A DNA stretch of 64,000 nt from DATBGZ01 sp963803115 (GTDB lineage Bacteria; Actinomycetota; Actinomycetes; Mycobacteriales; Micromonosporaceae), in contig CAWDLN010000003.1 of NCBI GenBank assembly GCA_963803115.1, forward strand, positions 310,001-374,000. The letters run 5' to 3'. Position numbers and translations under genes: made by a program. Of this stretch, positions 8,608-17,226 are shown piece after piece. Below the pieces are notes generated by a model. It saw nothing but the letters and a program-made list of their open reading frames with translations. It made no database searches and was not told the DNA's origin. Every line of letters starts with the position of its first letter. Positions within the stretch are counted from its first letter, which is position 1.

Positions 8608-9720
8608 ATGGTGCCACTCGGCTGGCCTCAGGCCCTCGCATGGCGGATGCGACAGCAGCTGCTCGTTCCAGTCGGCACCGAATCGGTCGCCGGCGTCGTG
8701 CGTCGCCTCGGCGCTGTACCGGCCCAGCTCGACGCAGCCGCCGAGCTTGCCGTCCGCGTTAGGCGCGAACGGTCGCGGCCCGGCGAGGTCGCTCGGGCCC
8801 TGGCCGAGGGCCGGATCATCAAGACGTTCGCATTTCGCGGTGCCACTCATCTCGTGACGCCGGAGGACGGTGGCGCGTACCTCGCGTTGCGGGCCGCTAG
8901 TCGGATGTGGGAGCTCCCGAGCTGGCAGAGTTACTACGGTCTATCGCCGTCGGGCTGGCCACCGTTTCGCGAGGCCGTCCGAGAAGCGCTTGCCGATGGA
9001 CCGTTGACTTGGCCTGAGATCGGCGCGGCGGTCACCGCACAACAGAGGTACCGGCATCTGGGGTTTGCCTTTACCGGTGGGGCTCACACGTTGACGAAGC
9101 CGCTCTGTTGGCAGGGCGACATCTGCTTCGGTCCACCCCGAGATGGACATGCGACCTTCCAACGTCTGGATCGCAACCCGCGCTGGTCGGGCGTGCCTGA
9201 CCTCGACGAGGCTGGGATGCGTGCGGTGGAGGCGTACTTCCGGGCGTACGGGCCAGCGACGCCTCACCACGTGAGTTACTGGCTCGGCAACAGCCTGGGC
9301 GCGGGCCGCAAACGGATCCAGTCGTGGATCGCGGGCTTCGGCGACCGCCTGGTATCGGTCGACGTCGACGGGGAGTCCGCCTATGTCCTGCGCGCGGATC
9401 TGGAACAGCTCGTCGCGACACCCGCCACAGATGCCCTGCGGCTCCTGCCGGGCCACGACCAATGGGTCCTCGGTCCGGGCACAGCCGACGTCCACGTTGT
9501 GCCGCCGGCCCGGCGAACGCTGGTCAGCCGTCAGGCAAGTCTCGTGGTTCTCGGCGGCGTCGTGTCCGGCACATGGTCGCTCGCGGACGAACAGCTCATC
9601 GTGACTTGGTTCGCCGAAGCACGGAAGGCACCCCGGGAGGCGGTCGCGGAAGAGGTTGCGCGGCTCGCCACGATCCTCGGTCGACCACTTCACCCGACAA
9701 TTCGAATGGCCGAGCCATGA
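8608..9720 (+). CDS. Winged helix DNA-binding domain protein (HTH_42 / YcaQ-like)
   Basis: This 370-residue protein matches the actinobacterial winged-helix family related to the crosslink-repair glycosylase YcaQ/AlkX (PF06224). Features include the N-terminal segment with RRLGAVPAQLD, the FAFRGATHLVTPED region, repeated winged helices, the GPATPHHVSYWLG segment, and a C-terminal domain (LLPGHDQWVLGPG; GVVSGTWSL). Family members with glycosylase activity carry a QxQ motif that I do not see, so repair activity is doubtful. Its stop overlaps the start of the following acetyltransferase gene (ATGA). Confidence 0.75.
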   Translation: MVPLGWPQALAWRMRQQLLVPVGTESVAGVVRRLGAVPAQLDAAAELAVRVRRERSRPGEVARALAEGRIIKTFAFRGATHLVTPEDGGAYLALRAASRMWELPSWQSYYGLSPSGWPPFREAVREALADGPLTWPEIGAAVTAQQRYRHLGFAFTGGAHTLTKPLCWQGDICFGPPRDGHATFQRLDRNPRWSGVPDLDEAGMRAVEAYFRAYGPATPHHVSYWLGNSLGAGRKRIQSWIAGFGDRLVSVDVDGESAYVLRADLEQLVATPATDALRLLPGHDQWVLGPGTADVHVVPPARRTLVSRQASLVVLGGVVSGTWSLADEQLIVTWFAEARKAPREAVAEEVARLATILGRPLHPTIRMAEP

Positions 9721-10359
9721 TCGATCCGCTGTGGCCCCTGTTCGGTTTGCGCATCCGTTGCCGCGGAGTCGAGTTGCGTTCGGTCCGGGAGTCCGACCTG
9801 CCACACCTTGCCGCGATTGAGCCGGATGACTACGAACATGACCCCCGCGCCGAGATGCTTCCCGAACTTGAGCCTCGAGGGCAATCGCGGGCGGCTCGTC
9901 TACCAAGGCTATTGGCGCTCCCTCGGCACGTGGTCGCCGTCGTCGTGGTGCCTGACTTTCGCGGTTGAGCACGAGGGCGCCGTCGTCGGCACTCAGTCGT
10001 TGGAAGCAGACGACTTTCCGTCCGTACGAACCGTCGATACGGGCTCGTGGCTCGTCAGATCCGTTCGGGGCCACGGCGTTGGCGTGGCCATGCGGATGGC
10101 GGTACTTGGATTGGCCTTCGACCACCTGGGTGCCCTTGCGGCGGTGTCGTCAGCGCGTAGCGACAACGGCCCGTCACTCGGCGTCTCCAGAAGATTGGGC
10201 TACATCGACAATGGCATTAGCCTCAATGCCTCTGGTCGCGGCCTCGTCGAGCTCACGCATCTGCGCCTTACCGCGCCAGCGTGGCAAGCCTCAGGTCAGG
10301 GTAGAAAGGTCGCAGTCGAAGGATTTGAGCCGTGCCGACCATGGTTTGGGCTGCCATAG
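9717..10359 (+). pseudogene. GNAT family N-acetyltransferase, frameshifted
   Basis: The gene starts at ATG 9717, overlapping the previous stop, and reads ELRSVRESDLPHLAAIEPDDYEHDPRAEM in one frame. From about 9870 the homologous continuation (LVYQGYWRSLGTWSPSSW, WLVRSVRGHGVGVAMRMAVLGLAFDHL, SARSDNGPSLGVSRRLGY) is in another frame. The latter contains the acetyl-CoA-binding R-G-x-G-V-G-x-A signature of GNAT enzymes. One single-base change near the CCCGAAC at about 9865 would join the halves. A CCCCC run lies close by, so a sequencing error is possible; otherwise it is a recent pseudogene. Confidence 0.8.
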
Positions 10360-10383
10360 GATGTCGTGTGCGAGGATCGATGC

Positions 10384-10857
10384 GTGCCCGCCAAACGCTT
10401 CACGACCACGCTGGCCGACGACGGACGGCGCCGGGTATTCGTACCAGTGCCGTTCGACCCGGGCCAGGCCTGGGGTCCGAAGCCGAGGCACCACATCACC
10501 GGCACCATTAACGGGCTCGGCATCCGGGCCGTGATCGAGGCTCGTGGCACGCAGTACGGGTTCACGCTCGGGCCTGCGTGGCTGCGTGACTGCGGAGCCG
10601 TTGCCGTCGGCGACAGCGTCACGGTCGAGATCGCGCCGGAAGGACCGCAACGCGACGACCTGGCCGACGACATCGCCGCGGCCCTCGACGCCAACCCGAG
10701 AGCTGGCGCGTTCTTCGACTCGCTCGCCCAGTTCTACCGCAAGGCCTATCTGAGGTGGATCGAGGCGACCAAGCGCAGTCCCGACCTACGGGCCCAACGA
10801 ATCGCGGAGATGGTCAGGCTGCTCGACGCCGGTGTCAAGCAACGGCCGGCGCGATAG
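10384..10857 (+). CDS. DUF1905 / YdeI-like (OmdA) domain protein
   Basis: This 157-residue protein combines an N-terminal small beta-barrel like DUF1905 (RVFVPVPFDPGQAWG, HHITGTINGLGIRA, GAVAVGDSVTVEIAPEGPQRDDLADDI) with a C-terminal helical YdeI/OmdA-type tail (AFFDSLAQFYRKAYLRWIEATKR, RAQRIAEMVRLL). The biochemical role of this family is not established. I prefer the GTG at 10384; an in-frame GTG at 10366 would add six residues. It lies 15 bases upstream of a TIGR03086 gene on the same strand. Confidence 0.75.
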   Translation: MPAKRFTTTLADDGRRRVFVPVPFDPGQAWGPKPRHHITGTINGLGIRAVIEARGTQYGFTLGPAWLRDCGAVAVGDSVTVEIAPEGPQRDDLADDIAAALDANPRAGAFFDSLAQFYRKAYLRWIEATKRSPDLRAQRIAEMVRLLDAGVKQRPAR

Positions 10858-10872
10858 ACGAAGGAGCCGATC

Positions 10873-11466
10873 ATGGCCGCGGAACCGCTCGTCCATTTGT
10901 CCCAGGTACTTGATCTGGCCGAGTCGGTGATTGACGGAGTCCGGCCGGACCAGGCGACGTTGCCCACGCCGTGCCGGTCGTGGGATGTCCAGACCCTCGT
11001 CGGGCACTTGATCAGTGACACAGAAAGGTTCGATGTCGCTGCAAGTGGCGGCCGGCCGGACTGGACCGCGCCCGTGCCGGAGGTCGAGGGCGACTGGGTG
11101 AGTGGCTTCCGCGCCGGCGCGGCGCAGCTGCGGGCGACGTGGCAACGGGCCGGCGACTTGAGCGAAGAGATCGAGCTGCGGATCGGGCGGGTCCCGAGGT
11201 CCTTTGTGGCCAATCAGCAGATCGCCGAGTTCGCCGTGCATTCTTGGGACTTGGCCACCGCGACCGGGCAGCGGGTCCAGTACCCGACCGATGCGTGCGA
11301 GGCGGCTCTCGCCTGGGCGAGAACCACGTTGCGCCCGGAGTTCCGGGGCGACGAGGCCAGCGGCCTAGCGTTCGGGCCAGAGGTCGAGGTACCCGACGAC
11401 GCGCCGGCCGAGGACCGGCTCGCCGCGTTCTTCGGCCGCCGCCCCGGGCCAGATCACGTCACGTAG
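10873..11466 (+). CDS. TIGR03086-like (MDMPI N-terminal domain) protein
   Basis: This 197-residue protein belongs to the DinB-like group that includes the mycothiol-dependent maleylpyruvate isomerase N-terminal domain. Visible hallmarks are TPCRSWDVQTLVGHLI near the start, the FAVHSWDLATATG helix, and the C-terminal FGPEVEVPDDAPAEDRLAAFFGR. The conserved histidines in GHL and VHSWDL match the family's metal-binding positions. A strong ribosome site, AAGGAGCC, precedes the ATG. Individual substrates in this family are mostly unknown. A second copy is at 27326. Confidence 0.85.
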   Translation: MAAEPLVHLSQVLDLAESVIDGVRPDQATLPTPCRSWDVQTLVGHLISDTERFDVAASGGRPDWTAPVPEVEGDWVSGFRAGAAQLRATWQRAGDLSEEIELRIGRVPRSFVANQQIAEFAVHSWDLATATGQRVQYPTDACEAALAWARTTLRPEFRGDEASGLAFGPEVEVPDDAPAEDRLAAFFGRRPGPDHVT

Positions 11467-11483
11467 CCCACCACCGGTGTGAG

Positions 11484-12461
11484 CTACTCCTGGAAGTTTG
11501 GTGTCGTCCAGATCCGTTGGTTGAGGTAGTCACGCACGCGGCCGACGTAGGTTTCGCTCTCTTGGGTGTGCCAGCGGCCACTGAACCAACGGCCGACGCA
11601 GCCCCAGGTGTCGCCGGCTCGGTAGCCGGCGGTCGGCTGCACGTCGTTGAGCCAGAGTTCCCAGCCCTCGTAGCAGACCCGGAAGATGCCGTAGGCGAGG
11701 TCGGCGTTCATCGCGGTCGAGTCGGCGATGCCGGGCCAGGCTGTCCGTTCGTACGGATATCGGTTCTGCAGAATGCCGAAGCTCTCCGGACACTTGCCGG
11801 CCTGACCGTCGACCCCGAATCCGCGGCCCGGTGCACAATTTGTCTCCACTGTGGACCAGTCGCCAAGGATGCCCTGCCGCCACCAGCTCTCGATCGCCGC
11901 CTGCGCGAACACCAGGTCCTCGTCGACGCCCCATTTGCACGCCGCCCACCGCAGGATCTGCCCGGTCGTACCGGTGAATTGACCGTCGACGCGAGGGCCG
12001 ACGACCGAGTTGGCCCGCGGGTCGTCGCCCGAGAAGAATGACGGTCCTATGTGGTGGCCCGTGCTCCGATTGGGGATTGCGTTGCCCCGCTTGTTCTCCG
12101 GATACGGCTGAGACCGGACCCATGTCGCACACTGTGACCCGCTCGGCAGCGTCGTTCCCGGGGGCAGCGTGGAGAAATGGGTTGGCGCGCCGCCACCGGC
12201 GTTCGCCGCCGTCGTTGCGGCCTTCGTGACCGCCGACGATGAGGTTGACGGGATCGCCGCGGTGGGCACGCTGTCACTTGGCTGGGTCGGGGTCGATGTG
12301 CCGACGACCGGGTTCGATGGCGTCGGGTCGGCGGCTGCGGTCTGCTCATCGTCGTTCGCCACGAGCACCAATCCGACCGCAATCGAGATCGCCGCCAGCA
12401 CGGCCACCGCCGGCCAAACCGGCCAATGCCACCACCGGGATGACCGTCCATGCATCGGCAT
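11484..12461 (-). CDS. Secreted membrane-anchored lysozyme-like (transglycosylase-like) protein
   Basis: This 325-residue protein has a short cytoplasmic start, one membrane segment (about residues 15-35, AVAVLAAISIAVGLVLV), a Thr/Ser/Pro-rich linker to about residue 105 and an extracytoplasmic domain. The segment DLVFAQAAIESWWRQG resembles the Ala-x-x-x-x-Glu-Ser environment of the catalytic glutamate in lytic transglycosylases, followed by SFGILQNR as in goose-type/SLT folds. It may therefore cut peptidoglycan, but this is inferred from motif context. It converges on the TIGR03086 gene. Confidence 0.65.
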   Translation of the reverse strand: MPMHGRSSRWWHWPVWPAVAVLAAISIAVGLVLVANDDEQTAAADPTPSNPVVGTSTPTQPSDSVPTAAIPSTSSSAVTKAATTAANAGGGAPTHFSTLPPGTTLPSGSQCATWVRSQPYPENKRGNAIPNRSTGHHIGPSFFSGDDPRANSVVGPRVDGQFTGTTGQILRWAACKWGVDEDLVFAQAAIESWWRQGILGDWSTVETNCAPGRGFGVDGQAGKCPESFGILQNRYPYERTAWPGIADSTAMNADLAYGIFRVCYEGWELWLNDVQPTAGYRAGDTWGCVGRWFSGRWHTQESETYVGRVRDYLNQRIWTTPNFQE

Positions 12462-12553
12462 GCGGAGAGGCTATCGACCGTCGCTGCCTGCGCGCGACCC
12501 ACCACGCGGCCGCCGCTGAGGCGGCTGCCCCGGTTCCGGCTACGCTGTCCGCC

Positions 12554-13342
12554 GTGGACGACTCCCAGCTGAGCCCACCGCTCCTTCGCAATCGCTTCGC
12601 CGCCGATGCGGCCGGCAGCAGCCCAGTCCGAGCCGATGAGAGATGTTTCCGCCAACCGGGCGCGCGGATTCGCTTCCACGGCGAGCGTCAGGACACTTCA
12701 TCGGCTGGTTGGCGGCGCCTGCTGGAACTGATCGAGGAGGCGGCTGCTGACAGACGAGAGACCTTCCGACCGCTGGTCGACCTCACACCAGCCGAGCGGG
12801 CGGACATCGTCACGCTCCCGCCCACGATCGCAGAACTCACTCAGGTCAGACGCTTTCTGCTGTACGGCAGCCCTCTGGTTCGGATTCCACCGGAGATCGG
12901 CGCGATGACCAGCCTGGAGGTGTTTGAGCCGTACACCTCGTACTCGCTGCACTGGTTTCCGTTCGAGCTGACCCGATGCGCGATGCTGCGCGACAGCACC
13001 GTAAGCACCCGCGCCCTGTATGGGAACTTCAAGCACCGGCCCGCATTCCCCAGACTGCAACCCAGGGGCGCGTTGGCCGGCATGGCCAACCATGAAGATC
13101 TCGATCCGCAGGTATGGGGTGTCGAGGCAGTTCGCAACTGCAGCGTCTGCGGCGGGCCGATCGACCCGGCGCGGTTCCGGCAACAGTGGATCTCCCTTCG
13201 GGTCGCGACCGATGTGCTGCCGCTGCTGGTGAACGCCTGCTCCACCGCCTGCGTTCAGACGCTCCCGAGTCCACCGGAGGGCTACATCGCCACCCCGCAC
13301 CAGGGCGGCCGCGAAGTTCTCCAGCCGAAGCCAGGGTGGTGA
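12554..13342 (+). CDS. Leucine-rich-repeat-like protein with C-terminal Cys knuckle
   Basis: This 262-residue protein is not a family I recognise. The middle (about residues 75-150) resembles degenerate leucine-rich repeats (LPPTIAELTQVRRFLLYGSPLVRIPPEIGAMTSLE). The C-terminal third has a CxxC pair in NCSVCGG and a CxxxC pair in NACSTACVQ, suggesting a bound zinc. The start is assigned to GTG 12554; upstream in-frame sequence overlaps the divergent lysozyme-like gene's promoter and looks non-coding. The next gene starts 54 bases downstream on the same strand. Confidence 0.55.
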   Translation: MDDSQLSPPLLRNRFAADAAGSSPVRADERCFRQPGARIRFHGERQDTSSAGWRRLLELIEEAAADRRETFRPLVDLTPAERADIVTLPPTIAELTQVRRFLLYGSPLVRIPPEIGAMTSLEVFEPYTSYSLHWFPFELTRCAMLRDSTVSTRALYGNFKHRPAFPRLQPRGALAGMANHEDLDPQVWGVEAVRNCSVCGGPIDPARFRQQWISLRVATDVLPLLVNACSTACVQTLPSPPEGYIATPHQGGREVLQPKPGW

Positions 13343-13396
13343 AACGTCGGCTGCGTGCGGGCTAAGCCAGCGAATGCTCCCAGGAGGGCTAAATAG

Positions 13397-14320
13397 ATGC
13401 ATCCTTACATCGGTTCCGGACCGTACTGCTACAGCAACTCGCTGGCCATGATGCTCGGCGACCAGGCCCCCTCGCCTTCAGTGATCGAGGTACTTACCGG
13501 CTCGCCGTTCGGTTTCGAGATGCTCGCGGGTCGCCTTCCGCTGTTCGACCCGTACGGCTGGGATCCCGATCAGGGCCTGGACACTGCGATCGACCTGCTC
13601 GGCTGGACCTGTCGTCGGGAGGGCGCCGAGGACGGCGATGAAGCGCTCGCGAGGCTGGGTGACGCGGTCAAGGTGGGCCCGGTGCTTGTCGGTCCGGTCG
13701 AGATGGGACTGCTGCTCAACCATCCCGGTTTCAACCAGCCGATCGGGGCGGACCATTTCGTCCTCGTGCTGGCCGTCGATGACGATCGCGTCCGATACCA
13801 CGACCCGCATGGCTTCCCGTATGCGACGTTGCCGGTCGCGGCGTTCCTCGCCGCGTGGCGTGCGGACACGATCGGCTACAAATCCACGCGCTACACGATT
13901 CGCAGCACATTCCGGCGGGTCACGCAGGTGTCCGAAGAAGCGGCATTGCGTGCATGCCTTCCGCACGCCGCGGCCTGGCTAATGCAGCGCGATGACGTTG
14001 AAGTGCCGCCCGGGACCGTCGGCGGCCAGGGCGCCGCGGACCTCCTCGCCGAGATGATCCTCACCGGTCTAGAACCGGGAATTCATGGCCACATGGTCCA
14101 GTTCGCGATCCGGGTCGGAGCGCGCCGCCTCACCGATGCTGCGACGGCCCTGGCCGGACTCGGCCTGCATGAGGCCGCCGATGTCGCCGGCGAGCAGGCT
14201 CGCCTTGTCGGCAGCCTCCAGTACGAGCTTGTGGCTGGCTCCGCCGAGCGAGCCGCGGAAACGGTACGAGCGCTGGGCCCGACCTACGCCATCCTCGCCG
14301 CGCTCATTCAACGCCGTTGA
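13397..14320 (+). CDS. BtrH-like / C39-like cysteine protein
   Basis: This 307-residue protein begins MHPYIGSGPYCYSNS, placing a candidate nucleophile at Cys11, followed by GADHFVLVLAVDDD (His120) and RYHDPHG (Asp136). This Cys/His/Asp arrangement is that of papain-like C39 peptidases and of the N-terminal domain of butirosin acyltransferase BtrH, so it may be an acyltransferase or peptidase. The last 120 residues are a helical domain without a recognised family. There is no signal peptide, so it acts in the cytoplasm. A ribosome site (CAGGAGGG) precedes the ATG. The substrate is unknown. Confidence 0.55.
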   Translation: MHPYIGSGPYCYSNSLAMMLGDQAPSPSVIEVLTGSPFGFEMLAGRLPLFDPYGWDPDQGLDTAIDLLGWTCRREGAEDGDEALARLGDAVKVGPVLVGPVEMGLLLNHPGFNQPIGADHFVLVLAVDDDRVRYHDPHGFPYATLPVAAFLAAWRADTIGYKSTRYTIRSTFRRVTQVSEEAALRACLPHAAAWLMQRDDVEVPPGTVGGQGAADLLAEMILTGLEPGIHGHMVQFAIRVGARRLTDAATALAGLGLHEAADVAGEQARLVGSLQYELVAGSAERAAETVRALGPTYAILAALIQRR

Positions 14321-14360
14321 CCTTGCCGTCGGGATTGGGTGCCTGTGGCATGCTCGGGCG

Positions 14361-15645
14361 ATGGTGTCACGACGGGCCCTGCTGGCCGCGGGCCTGGCCG
14401 CCGGTGCGGTGACTGTCGGCGGCTGTGCTCCGGGTCGCTCGGAGCAGTCCACGCGGGCTGGAGCCACGACGCCACCTACGACGCAGCCGCCAGCGCGGCG
14501 GCTCGCGGCCGGTACCGATGACCGGATCCTGGACACACTCACCCGGTACCTCGGCGTCACCGAGGCCAACCCGAACCACCCGACGTACGCCGGCGCGGTG
14601 GCACTGGTCAGTCTGGACGGTAATGTCGCGGCCCAGGTGGCGGTGGGCTACGCGCTCCGCTACGGCGCCGGGCCGGTCGAGCTGCGGCCGGACGAACGGG
14701 TCGCGATGCGGCTGGACTCGGTCTTCGACCTGGCCTCCCTGACCAAGGTGTACACCGCTATCCTCACGCTGCAGTTGGTCGACGAGGGGCGGCTCGATCT
14801 CGACGCGCCGGTCGCCGAGTACCTGCCTGCCTTCGGCGAGCCGGCGCTCACTCCTAACCTCCTCCTAGCCCACACCAGCGGGCTGCCGGTCGGAGCGAAA
14901 GTCGGTGGCCTGGGCTCGGACGCGGCTCGGCGGGCGGCGGTGCTATCGACCCCACTGCTGGACGGGGCGGTCCCGGGCCAGGTCTTCCGATACTCCAGCG
15001 TGGGGCTGATGGTGTTGGGCCAGCTGGTGGAGGAGATCACCGGCGAGCGGCTCGACGAGGCGTTGCGGACCGGCTCACCGGCCCATGGGGCTCACCACGA
15101 CGGGCTTCACCCCGAAGGCATGGATGTCCACGGAGGACATTTCCGCTCGGATGGTAGCGACTGACGCCCGCTCCTCGCGTGGGCTGCTTCGTGGCGTCGT
15201 CCACGACGACGTCGCCAACACACTCGGCGGCATCGCCGGACACGCCGGGCTCTTCGCGACCGCAGCCGACGTTGCCGCGATCGGACAGCTGCTGCTCGAC
15301 CGCGGCACCTACCGTGGCGTGCGGTTGCTCAGTGAGCAGACCATGGCGCGCATGCTTGTCAACGCGAACAAAGGGTTGCCAGCCATCGACCCGGATCGCC
15401 CGGGCCGCTCGGCCGACCACGGGCTCGGCGTCGAGCTAAACCAGCCCTGGTTCATGGGCCGGCTTGCGGGTCCACGCACCTTCGGCCACACCGGCTTCAC
15501 CGGGACCTCGTTGCTCGTCGATCCGGAACGCGGTGTGGTGCTGGTACTGCTGACCAACCGCGCCCACCCCAACTGGAGCTGGGCCAATCCAGACCCCGTC
15601 CGGGCCGCAGTGGCCGACGTCATCGCCGATGCCTGGGGTAGCTGA
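14361..15645 (+). pseudogene. Serine hydrolase (beta-lactamase / PBP-like) lipoprotein, frameshifted
   Basis: The protein begins with a twin-arginine lipoprotein signal (MVSRRALLAAGLAAG, lipobox VGGC). The DLASLTK segment supplies the Ser-x-x-Lys of class C beta-lactamase-like esterases, YSSVG the Tyr motif, and GHTGFTG near the end the His-x-Gly triad. The first part is in one frame to about 15075 and the second (PMGLTTTGFTP onward) in another. The break lies near GGCCCATGGGG, so one indel restores the gene. It is either a recent pseudogene or a sequencing error. Confidence 0.82.
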
Positions 15646-15713
15646 CTCTGGGGCGACTTCGGTGAGATGTTCAAGCTGTCGCGACTGATGCGGTCAAGCC
15701 GAGATAACGTCGG

Positions 15714-17210
15714 TCAAACCGGAACGGCACCCCGCACTGGCCACTCGTGCACCGGAATGTTGCTATGCATGCGTTCCCGGTACTCGATCAGCATGGCTCG
15801 CAGCATCTCCTGCGGCGGTTGCCCGTCGGTACGCGGATGGCGGTGTCGTACGGCCTCGACCTGCCAGTCGGCGCCGTTGCGGCCGCGCAGGCACCGGCCC
15901 TCGATGATGCCGAGCAGCCGGTCCCGATCAGCCGGGTCGACGCCCCAGCGGTCGAGTCCGGAGGCGGCCAGCGGAAGCAGGCGTCGCAGCACCAGCTCCG
16001 CCACCGGCACGGTGCCCATGCCGGGCCAGAACACCGACGCGGCGATGCCGTGTCGTGCGCCGCTGTGGAAGTTCTCCTCGGCCGCGTTGAACGACATCTG
16101 TGTCCAGATCGGACGGTCCTGCTCGGCCAAGGTGCGCGCCAGGCCGAAATAAAAGGCGGCGTTGGCCATGATGTCCGCGACCGTGGGGCCGGCCGGCAGG
16201 ACGCGGTTCTCCACGCGCAAGTGCGGCCGGCCGTCGACGACCGCGTAGATCGGCCGGTTCCACCGGTAGATGGTGCCGTTGTGCAGGGTCAGCTCGGGCA
16301 GGCTCGGGGTACGACCCTGCTCAAGCGCCGCCGCCGGATCCTCGTCATCGCAGATCGGCAACAGCGCCGGGAAGTAGCTGACGTTCTCTTCGAAGAGGTC
16401 GAATATCGACGTGATCCAGCGCTCGCCGAACCACACCCGCGGCCGCACCCCCTGGGCCTTCAACTCCTCGGCCCGAGTGTCGGTCGCCTGCTCGAACAGT
16501 GGGATCCGCGTCTCGCGCCACAGCTCGTGTCCGAACAGGAACGGTGAGTTCGCACCCAACGCGAGCTGGATACCGGCCATGGCCTGCGACGCGTTCCAGT
16601 AATCGGCGAATGCCTCCGGCGCCACCTGAATGTGGAACTGCGCGCTCGTGCACGCCGCCTCCGGCGCGATTGAATCGCACTGCATGCGCAGTTCGTCCAG
16701 GCCCGAAATCTCGATGACCATGTCCTCGCCACGGGCGGCGAAGATCTGGTCGTTGATGAGCGCGTATCGAGGATTCGCCGAGAGGGTTTCCTCGGTCAGA
16801 TGCTCGCTGCGAAGCGTGGGCAAGATACCGATCATGACCAGATGCGTGCCGATGGCGGCGGCTCTGGCTTCGGCAGCATTGAGGCTGCCGCGGATCTGTG
16901 ACTCGAACGCGCGCAGCCCGTCGCCCCGCAGCTCGCGTGGCGCCACATTGATCTCGATGTTGAACTGGCCCAACTCGGTGACGAAGTCCGGGTCCGCGAT
17001 CTCGGCGAGCACAGCCGCATTGCGCATGACCGGTTCGCCCTCCAGGTCAACCAGGTTGAGCTCGATCTCCAAACCGGTCATGGGCGCGCTCGCCTCGAAG
17101 GTCGCCTCCGAGAGCATCCGGCCGAGCACATCCAGATCGGCCCGGATCTTGTCCCGGTATCGAGTGCGGTCCGCTCGGCTGAACGCCTGCAGCTCTACGT
17201 TCCGGCCCAT
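15714..17210 (-). CDS. Glutamate-cysteine ligase family 2 (GCS2) carboxylate-amine ligase
   Basis: This 498-residue enzyme matches the GCS2 superfamily (PF04107), ATP-dependent ligases that join a carboxylate to an amine. Visible segments are TGLEIELNLVD (metal/ATP binding, about residues 45-55), FNIEINVAPREL, TSAQFHIQVAPE, LGANSPFLFG, LRVENRVLPAGPT (Arg-Glu) and MSFNAAEENFHSGARHG. Mycothiol-producing actinomycetes do not need glutathione, so an alternative substrate is likely. It is the last gene of a four-gene operon, 16 bases after the ATP-grasp gene. Confidence 0.85.
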   Translation of the reverse strand: MGRNVELQAFSRADRTRYRDKIRADLDVLGRMLSEATFEASAPMTGLEIELNLVDLEGEPVMRNAAVLAEIADPDFVTELGQFNIEINVAPRELRGDGLRAFESQIRGSLNAAEARAAAIGTHLVMIGILPTLRSEHLTEETLSANPRYALINDQIFAARGEDMVIEISGLDELRMQCDSIAPEAACTSAQFHIQVAPEAFADYWNASQAMAGIQLALGANSPFLFGHELWRETRIPLFEQATDTRAEELKAQGVRPRVWFGERWITSIFDLFEENVSYFPALLPICDDEDPAAALEQGRTPSLPELTLHNGTIYRWNRPIYAVVDGRPHLRVENRVLPAGPTVADIMANAAFYFGLARTLAEQDRPIWTQMSFNAAEENFHSGARHGIAASVFWPGMGTVPVAELVLRRLLPLAASGLDRWGVDPADRDRLLGIIEGRCLRGRNGADWQVEAVRHRHPRTDGQPPQEMLRAMLIEYRERMHSNIPVHEWPVRGAVPV

Positions 17211-17226
17211 GCCGATCCTGCCTTCC

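Noticed and set aside
8941..10125. Long minus-strand open frame over the winged-helix and GNAT genes
   Set aside because: It has no domain signature and lies opposite two genes with recognisable motifs.
15714..17210. Glutathione or mycothiol biosynthesis as the function of the GCS2 gene
   Set aside because: There is no glutathione synthetase or MshC-type gene next to it, and the operon partners (ATP-grasp, two esterases) do not fit those pathways.
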